Shown here: positions 24,051 to 35,800 of the stretch, one piece after another
Layout of the letters: each line of letters begins with the position of its first letter
Numbering within the stretch: position 1 is the first letter of the stretch
NCBI GenBank assembly: GCA_037976565.1
Contig: CP137668.1
Location: 2,996,261-3,060,260, forward strand
Source: Mesocentrotus franciscanus
Lineage: Eukaryota; Echinodermata; Echinoidea; Camarodonta; Strongylocentrotidae
Direction: 5' to 3'
DNA: 64,000 nucleotides
Made by a program: the position numbers and the translations under genes
The notes under the pieces: generated by a model
What the model was told of the DNA's origin: nothing
The model's input: only the letters and a program-made list of their open reading frames with translations
The model's database searches: none

Positions 24051-26232
24051 ACCAATTATGCTTTCACTAAATTTGCTTAAGTAACGATTTCCTTCTAAAC
24101 GTTATAAGGTATCCTATTTTGGCGATTTGTTCAAATTTAGGGGGGAATCTCAAAACTGCTAAAGGGATCGTACCGCCCCCGCCCCCACCCCGGAATCACA
24201 GCCCCTGGTAATGGCTGATTATGAAAGTGAAGGCCTTTGTTATCCTGAAGTATGAGAAAGCAAAACAAGGAAACGAAGTATTATAAGTAGCATTATACAA
24301 ATGTTTATTATTTGCTAAAGTCTAAGAGTCTGATATGCTATAGCAGCGTTCAATTTCCATATAACTCTTGCATTATAACGGCCATCTTAATCAACACAGA
24401 ATGGTTTATAGACTGTTACCAAACTACACGAAAAATCTTATATTTTTTCCAGAAATATTAATGAGACCACTGCCAACATTGTTTCCGATGTCTAGAATTT
24501 AATAGATGATTTATTTTCAAAATATGTTTATACGTGCCATAATCCAAACGCCTATAATCATGATAATTGTGAGCATCAAGATTAATATAACACCCAAATA
24601 TGCATTACTGTAATCAAGTCACAATGTCCGGTTCAAACATGAAATATAGGTGACGTATAGAGGCTTGTGATAAATGATTTATGATTCCAAACAAAGCATG
24701 ATTAACATTATATGATGCAACAGGCTTTTATGGTATGTAATTTTAAACGCAGGAGGTTCAAATAATCAATATGATTCCTTCCATCATAATATATGCATAG
24801 TTGGTCTATAAATGTGTTTTATGGTGAAATATCTTAATTTCGATTTGATTATGATTTGAAAAGAAACCCTGCTGGAAAACAAAATGCAGTCTAAAAGATA
24901 TATGCCGTTATTTCACTTAAATCGCACTCGATCTAAACATGACTGTAAGAAGTTATTTTAACACCGAGGTTGAGAAACTACTACATTGTTTATAACACTA
25001 ATTACAAAATATTTCAAGATTATATGTTATCCACTCTCCTGGGAGCTGTTGTTTCTCTAAAGTGGTGATCTGAACTAATTTTTTTCAGTTTTATTTTCAG
25101 AACCTATCCGATGAAAATACAATTGTATATTAATGGAAAGCTAAATACACGTAGAATACAAATATATTGTCCCTTTTAGTATTGCAAAAAAGCAAATTAA
25201 AACCTCATTTTCCACACAAACCCGAATTACGGGTCAACAGGGGTCAAATTTCCCGCAGTTACAGTGACAACATAACATATGGACCCGAATGGGCTAGACT
25301 TTATAGCTGAGGTGATGACCCGTGTTTAATTAATGCAAAGTCATTGTGAATATTCGTACTCCACATAAGATGATGTCTTCAACTCGATAACTTGTTTTTA
25401 TGTCGACAACTTCCGATTTTCAAAACTTTAGATTTCGAGTTTTCAGAGAGCTGTAACTGCTCGGACTTACACTAAAACAGCATATAATTGATATCATTTT
25501 ATTCCATTGCTTACAAGCTTTCCGTTGATATTTAATTCATCTATTTCATTTTTCACTTCTGACAGGGTCTTAACGAGATAAGGGAAAATGGCATGGACAC
25601 AGAGCATTTGAGTGAAGAGAGAATAATGTGATTCATGTATACAGAGTATTAAGGTACTTAGTAGCTGTGTTTAGTTTAGTTATTACTATCTTTCAAGGCA
25701 AGCAAAGATCAATAGAAAGGAAATAACTATAACTCTTGCAAGCTTGGGACATAATGATGAAACAGTTCAACAAAATTGTTCTAATCTTCAAATACGAGTT
25801 GACATTTGTAGCAATTCTCACATTGTAATAAACACAGTAATTCCTTTCTTAACTAGGTTAGAAAGGACGCAACTGATAACCTGTTTATAACTGTAAACAC
25901 TCAGCATCCCTCTGTGTCACACCAGACAACCGTCTGGAGTAAACTCGAGGTGATATTCCTTCTACTTTGCAATAAAAACACGGAGTGACGTGCTGGACCG
26001 CCGTTTATATGGTGACGAATGTCTGGCGTGAACGCGATGTACATTGTCATGGTAACACGTCGCACATCGGTGAAACGTGAACTGAGCTAGCTAGCTAGCT
26101 AGGCGCTATTGGCTTGCGTTCATATATTCATAAAACAAGGGGTGACATGACACGACTTCCGGTGGTAACCTTTTTTTAATAATTATTTTGTTCTTGTAAG
26201 TATAGACGGATTATATTACCAGTTACATGACC

Positions 26233-26383
26233 GTGTCCCTGCCGCATAAAACTTACTATTGATGGTAACTTTGCCATTTATGGTAACTTCAATGGATTCG
26301 ATTGGCTGTTGAGTGATGTTGTCATGGTAGTTAATATTGATGGCAAAGTTACCATCAATGGTAAGTGTTATGCAACGGGGCCC
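26233..26383. mobile_element. Palindromic MITE, GGGCC-ended family (unit A copy)
   Basis: ACTTACTATTGATGGTAACT on the left pairs with the inverse AGTTACCATCAATGGTAAGT on the right. The outer ends are GTGTCCC and GGGGCCC. It lies in the receptor A 3' flank. Confidence 0.7.
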
Positions 26384-26578
26384 AGGTAGCACGATACCAG
26401 TAAATACAACATTTTAAAGTGAAAGAATATGAGGATACCCCCTACCCACCCCAAAAAAAAAAAGAGGAGAAACCGATGAAAAAAATTAAAGGCAGAAATG
26501 TTAGGTTTTCATACGCTCCTCCACTTAACCTCCCATACTAACGACTGATTTAATGCTTATGGCACAAATTCGTAATAT

Positions 26579-26899
26579 TTAAATCAATTCTGCATAGTCA
26601 CTTTCTTCAGGTTTTCTTGGAATTTGATAACCGTACTCGTCAATATCATCAATTCGACATCGATCCGCCATGCTCGCCGGCACCGAAGTCCTCACAGATT
26701 CACTCCCTGGTAGAGTGTAGCCATAGGCATCAACGTCGGTATCAGTGACCACGGCAAATGTTGGCATCATCCTGGTCGTCTTTCGTAGATCAGATGAGAC
26801 GCCACTTAAAGGGAGTGAAGCTCTGGGTATCCTCGATGCATCCGGACCATCGGTTACCCTCGTTGGAATGTCACTCATATCTGCATAGGTATGTATAAC
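26579..26899 (-). CDS. Receptor A exon 9: cytoplasmic signalling tail
   Basis: Acceptor ATCACAG, phase 0, 106 codons and TAA. It starts VIHTYADM and ends ESDYAELI. It contains YADM (YxxM, a PI3K-type site), two YGYxxP units (Tyr513 and Tyr543 in YxxP context) and a terminal SDYAEL fitting (I/V/L/S)xYxx(I/V/L). Acidic runs precede each YGY unit, as is common for kinase substrate sites. Confidence 0.85.
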   Translation of the reverse strand, partial: VIHTYADMSDIPTRVTDGPDASRIPRASLPLSGVSSDLRKTTRMMPTFAVVTDTDVDAYGYTLPGSESVRTSVPASMADRCRIDDIDEYGYQIPRKPEESDYAELI

Positions 26900-29800
26900 C
26901 TGTGATTTAAAAAAGTATCAATGGACATAAATATAAGCTACCTCTGCTAAAGATGATCACAGACCTAAACAACATGGTAGTTAATGTGTAATACAAGCTA
27001 CATACACACGGGACCATTGTACTTTTACATTTCAAGTTTGCGAAATCTCGAAGATTTTAACAGTGTTCTAGCGGGACCAAAGCGACGACTGCTCAAAGTA
27101 CAAACCGAACAAGCAGTCGTTGTACTACAGGCCGGTGAAACCTCGAAGTTGATTGCGTCGGCACGTACAGCACATAACTTCGAGTAACAACCCCGCATCC
27201 CTGCTAAGTTTCTTAAATTCGAGTAAACTTAATCTCTCTAAGACATGTGGGCATCTACAAGGTCATTAACAAGAAGATGACCTCGAAGTTTAAAACCACG
27301 AGCTAAACTTAATGTTAATGGACTCTCATATGAACTGTGTACGGAGCCTCACTTTATCACATGGTTTCTTAGGAATGGTTAGACAAATGACGCAATCTAG
27401 CAATACATCAAAAATGTACCTCAGCTGTACGACTTCGACGACGTTTAATGACGCGTGTGAGAGTGATGACAACCACGAGAATCACTGCCACTGAGCTGCC
27501 TGCCAAGATAGAGGCTATCCATATACCTTTTCCTTCATATCGTAATCCTAAAATAAATAAAAAGAATTTTTAAAGTCTGCAATACGTTACAGGGTATTAT
27601 TATTATCATTATCATTATTATTTGTTATCATTATCACTATCATCATCATCATCATCATCATCATTATTATTATTATTTAAAACAAGCATTGGTTTAGTGC
27701 AAAAACCATCCCAAAAAGCGATTTAACACTACGGCAAAAGAAGAACATGCATAATGTAGTATACAGGTGTTCTAGTGGAATGAATAAAATTAATATTGGA
27801 CACGGATAGGCAAAGGACATGGGAGTGAGCCCCGCCGTGGCATGTTAAGATATCCATTGGACATATATGATCAACAGAAACCACTAAAATACTTACCCAT
27901 AGTCGAGTACGTCTCAGTTGTGAAATCTTGGCATTTGGAGAAATAATATTGCAGAAAGGTGAATACATTGATAGGATAAATATTAATTTTCAATAATCAA
28001 CCCTAAATTCAGTTTTTGTATTTTCTATACCCTGCATAAATCACATTTTTTGTTATATATATTGTATATGTTCAATGTAATTGTACTTTTGTGTGTTGTA
28101 AAGCTTGTGTGTATCTCATCTGTAAAACATTGTCACAATTCAGACATATTTTAATAAATCTTGAATCTCGAATCTAATTACAATGAACCCATCACAAAAT
28201 AATAAATATGATTTATTTATTTAGTTATTTCTAATCTTTGTCAGGGTAGCCCATTCACCAATTAGTAGTGATCTTCCATGGGGCCCTGAATAATTATGAA
28301 CATATTTACATCAAAAAGCATAACGTTTATACAGAACAGTTAAAATAAAATTCCATAGTACATTTAGAATGATATAACACAGCAATAATAGACGTGGCAC
28401 AAACGAATACTCGTTTGCAAAATAATCACATATCAGTCACTTAGTTCAACTGTAATGCCAATAGGAAAATATTGATTATGTCGCAATTATGTGAATAAAT
28501 CATGTTAATAATACAGAATATGCACGAAATGTATGTTCGGCTATGAGCTATTCACAAATTTAACATTGTTTAAACAATCTCTTAGATGAATTGACAGAGG
28601 AAGCCGTTCTCATCGAATTATCTAGCTTAATATTCCATTCAAATATAGAAAACAATTGGGCTACACTTATAACAATCACTGTAAAATCTGGGCACACGTA
28701 AACTTCCACTGTCTATTTGCCTTGTATGATGCTCATGTACATCATTAGGATTAATTAAACCTACCTGAAGGAAAGAAGGTGCTAAGTTATGAACGCATTA
28801 ATATCATCATAACGCGACTTAACTCAAACCGTTTGTCTAGTGTCATCCATTTAAGACTTGTGAACAAATCAGCCGACGGTGTGTCATTATGTCTTGTTCA
28901 ATATTATTCTTGATGCCCTCTTTTGATTTTTTTGCAGCTTAGTTGCATGGGCATGAGATCTGTTCGACCATACAACTTTCGACTTAAGTACAGCTTTTAC
29001 TTTCCTTCTCGTATTTAAAGATGATGTTGAATTAAAATAAATTATGTTCATGTAATCAACATGATGTTTCAATTGATATAATATATTGGCAATGAAGTGG
29101 TTTTATTTTGGTTTCGGTATATTAAAAATATACGGACGAGCTTTTTCGACGAGAGAAAAAAGGGTACATCGTCACATAGTATTGTTATTATTGACTGTAA
29201 AAGCTAATGCAATGCATACAATGTTAAATGTATTTATGCAATCAAAAGGACTTAGCATAGTGAGTTTATGGTTATTTGTGCACGAATTTTGAGCCATGAA
29301 CGGATACAAATCATATTTTCATTTAGGACAAGGTTGCAATGTAGGCCTTGTGAGGAACTGGCAATGTGGAATCTTGTATTACAAATAATAGTTTGAGTAG
29401 TCGATATGCTAAGAGATTACGTGTATTATCATATTAGATTTTCCAGGATATATCCAGGGATGTCCCTGATATATTTATCCTTGCGATAAAATATATGTAT
29501 AGAACAACATACATGAACTACAAACTTTTAGAGGATAAAGTGCACACTCATAAGATAACATATATATATTTCATTTACTAGTACTGTATCTGATTCCGAA
29601 TAATCTCTATCAGACAATTATACTGATCCGGCATAAAGATCCCAATAGCTTTCACTTAATTTCAATGCATGTGAATAATTTAGCAAATTACTGGCATGTA
29701 AATGGAATGTATTTAGCACAGTGGCCTTGCGTGTAGTGTGAATGTAAATTTGTGCTTCATAATGCTGAAGTTTGAACATGCAAGACAAGGGCTTCTTGGG

Positions 29801-32800
29801 AAATATATTCGATATTCGATCCTGCCATGAAATTATCTGCATTAGAAATAGAATAAACAGGTCAAATACATATAACATGCTTCTTAGTCTTTCATAATGA
29901 TATTAAACATGTAATGTTCAACCTTAATGAATAAATACCCGCACAGGAAGGAGGGATGATGTATTAAACTTACGTGCTAAAAAAGCGCGTAATCAAAATA
30001 ATTCACTGGCTCACTACAGATCAAGAAAATATATCCACTTATACAAAGATGTGAATTCATCTTTGTCGTAAATCAGCACAAAATTTATGTCAAAGTTATT
30101 ACAATGCTTACATATATTTATTTTACCAAAAAAATGAATGGAGCGTAGCATTGTGAGTTTGTGATCATTTTTTCACGAATGTTGAGCCATGAATGGATTA
30201 AAATCATATTTTTATTTTGGAGATATACTAATATTAGATGTATCACCTGTAGGTTGCAATGTACGCCTTGTGAGGAAATGGCAATGTGGAATCTTCTTGT
30301 CCCAGTCTGTCTTGTTGGCAGCATCATTTGGTTTGCATTCGATTGATTTGCTTCCATTGATGACGTAACCAGGTTGACATGTTAAGGTGAGTCTGGATCC
30401 AAGATAGGTGCTATTTGATGACCACCAGCCGTAATCAACGTCTCCAGGGTGCTCACAGAACCCAATAGTGACTTGAATGTACGATATGGTGATTTTAATA
30501 AGCAAATGCAAATATTTAACTCAATCATTTTCCGAATCAAATCTCCAAAAATGGACAATAAATACTAAATACTAATACTAAATACTACCAGCACGAAATT
30601 ATTAACATTTCATGCCATTATACTCGCTTAACTCGTTCCCAATAATCTACGAATTTACACCAATGTTCATAAAAGGAAAACACACCATACATCGCTTTCA
30701 GGATGTTGCAAAAGCAAATGATTTATAATTTATTAACATAAAGTATAAATGGAGGATTGGGCGTATCTCTAAGGTAAGGTGAATTTCCTAAAACAAAACC
30801 ATACATTATGACTGTACTCACTATGAAAGAAGCAAACGATTTAGTCTTTCGAATCCTGAAAAGATACCCGGCACTATCATTTTGTCAGCCATCAACCTCT
30901 TAAAAACACAGCGTAGGGCAGAGCCATCTACTGATCTTTATACAGAGTTTGGCCAACATGGTTTCAGTTGGTTGTACCATGTCTATTCTTTTGTTTTGTG
31001 CTTGCCATAATTCAGAAAGAAGCACAGTGGAATCACGGACCTTATTTCGACAAAGATGAGGGCTGCCTTAAGGATTGCAATTAGGTTTTATACCAGATTT
31101 ATGGATATTGTTAGGGTTACATATTATGATGTTTACTTCAGGGTTGAAGTTAAGAATTCGGTTAATCTAGGATAATGACAGCCGGGCCGGTGCCGGAGGA
31201 GCATGTTTCGTAAACCCAGCATTCTACTAAAAATAATATCGAATAATTCATACCATCGTAATGAAAGGCCCAGTCATTTGTTCCTTGGCTGGGTTTACCT
31301 TCTAGAGCGCATCTATTATTATCTGGAGTTTCATTGGTAGTTACAGATTGAGAGACGTTCAAACAGTAGCATCCATTCCACATGATCGCTGCTAACTCAG
31401 ATGAATTCAAGGAGCACGTGTACATGCAATCACCAACATCAGTGTCAGTGGATCTCTGGTATGTTGCGAAGTTCTGAGGAAGCGGGAAGCATCCACGATA
31501 TGCAAAATCTGAGGAGCGTATGAAACAAAACTTTAATCTTGTTTTTTTCTTTTTCAAGATTTTTTATATTTCTCAACTCATATATTACATAGTAGAACAT
31601 GCATAAAAAATACATAAAATTAAAATAATAACAAAACACTTTCAAAACCCTTAATAACCCACATGTATATCAATTTCCTTATTGTTCTTGACACAAAACG
31701 TTCCATTTTTTCTATGTAAATTCATCAAATTACGTTTAAAAGCAATTATTCTCTCAGTTTTTTCAACTTGTTTTAAACCAAGTTTAAAATGAGCAAATGT
31801 AGGTTTTATATTTTTATATTTGCATGATTATATAAAGTATTTTGCAAATAACAAGATTATGTTAATGAGATAGAAGTTATTGAGGGTTATAACCCCAAAA
31901 CAAATCTCGATATCACTAAAATTTTGTTTTGTTATATTTTTGGACCGTACCAATCATATACTTCATTCCAAAAAGCAACTGTATATTCACATCTTAGAAA
32001 TAGATGAACGAGGGTTTGGATGTGGGTTTCACAGAAATTACAAGTAGGTGTATCTTTTATTCTGACTTTAAACAGGAAGTCTTGCGTTGAAATTCTTCTG
32101 TAAATAAATTTAAATTGAAAATTCCGTAGTCTATTATCAATGGAAGATTTATATAAAAGTGGGAAGCGAGAATTCCAGATGTGTGAATCGGTCAAATTTT
32201 CACTCAGATCAGCTTGCCATTTGGATTGCTGGTTTGTGTCTGAAAGAGACATATTTTTTTCCAACAGTGTATTATAGCATAATTTTGTGACCTTTCTACT
32301 TTTTTAAAAACAACTTAATCGTTCATCTATTGGTTGATCAGCATGATCGATTACATGGACGTTTTGTATTACCTTCTTCCATTCCTGCGGTAAAGCATGT
32401 ATAAGAGAAAAATAACATATAAATGGTTCATTTCCAAACTTACAACATATTTGCTCATATGACATGAACGAGCCATCAACATAATGTCTTTGAGATATTG
32501 CATACCAGATTGAAACCAGTTCCTGTATAAGATTACATTTTTATCATTTTTGATATGTGAGTTCAGCCATAGACTTTGAAAAACTATTTCTTTAAATTTC
32601 ACAGGATTGTAGTAATTATAAAACGTCCATGCTTGAAGTACATCTTTCCAAAATATATTGTCAAATTTTGGGGTATTTAGATCAACAGATTGTATATTAC
32701 AATGAAAGAAAAATCATCACCGAACTTGCGGAGTAACAGCTTAAGAAATATTTCCATTTCCCATTGTTATCGTATCTAAATAGCGCTTCACCCACGCTGT

Positions 32801-35800
32801 TTTAATTGCATAGTTAAAATACGACACGTGCGGCAGTTTGAGGCCGCCTTCGTGATGTTATTGTATAATAGCGGTCTTTTAATTTTGTCTGGTTTATTAC
32901 TCCAGAGGAAGTGGAATAAAATACGTTGCAAATCAGTAAAAAAGGAATTTGGTGGATCGGGTATTATACCAAACGCGTATATAAATTTAGGGATAATTAA
33001 AGTTTTTATGATTACAATTTTGCCGTACAAAGTGAGATTTCTAAGATTCCAAATACGCAATGTCGTCTTTACTTCTTCTAATTTTCGTTTGTAATTGAGT
33101 TCGAAGAAGTTATTATAGTTATCAAGTGGGATTTTTATCCCTATAGGTACATGATACTATCGTTGGGCCACTTGAAAGGAATGTCACGGCAAAGAAAACC
33201 TTCAAAATTGCCAAGTTTAACAAAATTACATTTGTCAATGTTAATTCTTAATCCTGACATAGAATTAAAATCGTTTAAAACTTTCAAACACAGCTTCAGG
33301 TTTGATTCAGTGGGATGAACAAAAATAAAACAGTATCGTCTGCGTATTGACTTTACTTTAGTTCACTATTTTCTATTTGGATTCCTTTAATATTTTTATT
33401 TTGACGTACCATTATACCAAAAATGTCTACAACTAATAGAAGAAGATATGGAGAGAGGGGGCAGCCTTGTCTTACACCTCGTTGTATCGAAAACGGGTTT
33501 GATGAAAATCCATTATTAATGACGCACCCTTCAATATTTGTATATAACAGCTGAACCCAACGAACAAAACATTCATCGAAACCAAACTTACGTAAAACTG
33601 TATATAAAAACTTCCATTCTACTCTGTCAAATGCTTTTCGAAATCTATGCATAATGCAATGCCTGGGATATTATTACATTTACAATAGTCAATGGTGTTA
33701 ATAAACATACGTATATTCTCACCAATATAACGACCCTTCAAAAAACCACACTGATCTTCATGAATAAGTGAATCTAAAACCTTTTTAATCCTGAAAGAGA
33801 TAATCTTAGCTGAAATTTTATAATCATTATTCAAAAGTGAAATGGGACTCCAGTTTTTCAAACAGAGTAAATCTTTGTCTTTTTGGGGTATCAGAGTAAT
33901 AATTCCTCTTCGCATTGAAGTGCAAAGATTATTAATTGCATAACATTCATTAAAAACGGAACACCTTATAGTTTTAATATGACCCCAAAATGTCCTATAA
34001 AATTCGATTGGGAGACCGTCTGAACCGGGTGTTTTGTCTTTTGCAAAAGTACATATTGTATCAAAACACTCTTTTTCTGTTATTAACTGACCCAACATAA
34101 ATCCATCATTGTCATTTAGGTTCGGAAAATTTAAGTCATCAAGAAAATGGAAATTTCCTGCATTATCTTCTGATGAATAAAGTTTACCATAGAACAGTCG
34201 TTCTTCTTCGAATATTTTGTTCGCATCTGTAACAAGCCCATCTTCTGTCTTCAATTTCATTATGCATTTCCTTTGAAAATTTCTTTTTTCTAAATTAAAG
34301 AAGTATTTTGAATTCCGCTCTCCTTCAGCTACCCATTTTGCTCTCGTTCTTATAATAATTCCACGAACTTGCTCTTCTTGCAATTCTTCAAATTCCCTTT
34401 TCTTTTTTTCTAAGGTTTGCAACAAGTTTAAATCCGACTTTCCCATTAACATATTGTTCAAATGGTTAATTTCTTGTTCTAACAAAGTCAATTTGCTTTT
34501 TCGCTTCTTTGTGTCATTTGTGGAAATTTTGATAAACTTTTGTTATACTTTGAATTTTAGATATTCCCATAGTTTTATAGGAGACAGGTAAGTACATTCA
34601 CGAATAGTATACTCGATTTCATTTTTGATGGTCTCAACATTCTCTTGTTTAGAAAGTCCAATAACCTGGCCCCCTCTTTGGTACTGATTTTGCCAACGAA
34701 AGGCATATGAGAGAATGATCGGTCTTGTATCCGAAAGATATATTCGGATTTTTAACGGCCTAAATTAGGCTTCTGGATATTAGAAGAAATTCTAATCGAC
34801 TTTTTTCCCCTAAATCTGGTGAAGTCCATGTATATTTGTATTCATATTTGTTTAACAATCTCCAAATATCTATTAATTCTATATCCAGTATCATATTTTT
34901 TAGTGTATCATTACATTTTGGATGGTTTTGAATTAAATTGGGGAATCTATCCATTGTAGCATCTAAAACAGTGTTAAAATCTCCAACAATAATAAATGGT
35001 TCTTCCCCTTTCTCGTTTAACATAGAATGTAGTCTTTACATAAATGCAGCATCATCATTATTCGGACCATATACACTGGCCATCGTAATTGGAATGTCAT
35101 TCACTTTCAAAATTACTAGAAGAATTTTTCCCGAATCGTCATGTGTAACATTCAAAATATCAAAAGAGGCGGAAGGTTTAAACAATATACAAACTCCCGC
35201 GCTGTCCGATCTACCATGACTGAATAGAATTTTAAAACCCAATTCTTGACACCAGTTTTTTTTCAGTACTATGGGTACTATGTGTTTCTTGCAACAAAAT
35301 AAGATGATAGTCAGAATTTCTAATCCAATTAAATATACATCGTCTTTTAAAGGAATTTCCTAACCCTCTCACATTGAGCGAACATATTTTTATATCAATT
35401 ACACTATCCATCTTATACATGTAACATAGTATTTTGTGTGTTTACAAATCCACAATTAATATCTTTATGCATGGGGTAGCGTTTTAATGAACTTACAGTG
35501 TCTCTCAGCAAAATGAGTTGAGTTTGTATCCTAGACTTATAGGATAATATAAGAAGGAAAAAATAAAGAAAAACGTGATAAAAAACGAACATTGTAGATT
35601 TGTACAACTGATCGCTATTACACAAATATACCATGCACTGAGAGGCTCTTGACTAGTGGAAATTATGGATCGAGGTGGCAGGAATAGCACTATTTGCTGA
35701 GGGGCGTAGCCCCGAAGTAAATAGTGCTATTTCTGTCGCCGAGGAATCCATAATTTCACTAGTGGCTTGAAATAGTGCATGATATATTTGTTTTATATTT

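Larger units (their letters stand above)
21240..28400. repeat. Segmental duplication, unit A
   Basis: This stretch matches 58245-64000 in the same orientation, closely by eye from about 24.4 kb on (receptor 3' exons and flank) and less closely to the left. Unit A carries an extra 1.6 kb at about 22040-23665 (SINE and LINE pieces) that unit B lacks. Unit B has about 215 bases at 58291-58505 that A lacks. Confidence 0.9.

Noticed and set aside
26984..27187. Plus-strand frame identical in both duplication units (also 62602-62805)
   Set aside because: Identity is expected because the whole unit is duplicated. It lies in a receptor intron antisense and has no recognisable domain.
27729..27968. 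79-codon minus frame repeated at 44652-44894 and 63358-63597
   Set aside because: Its frame differs from the one that joins the stem micro-exon to its neighbours. It recurs only because the segment is duplicated.
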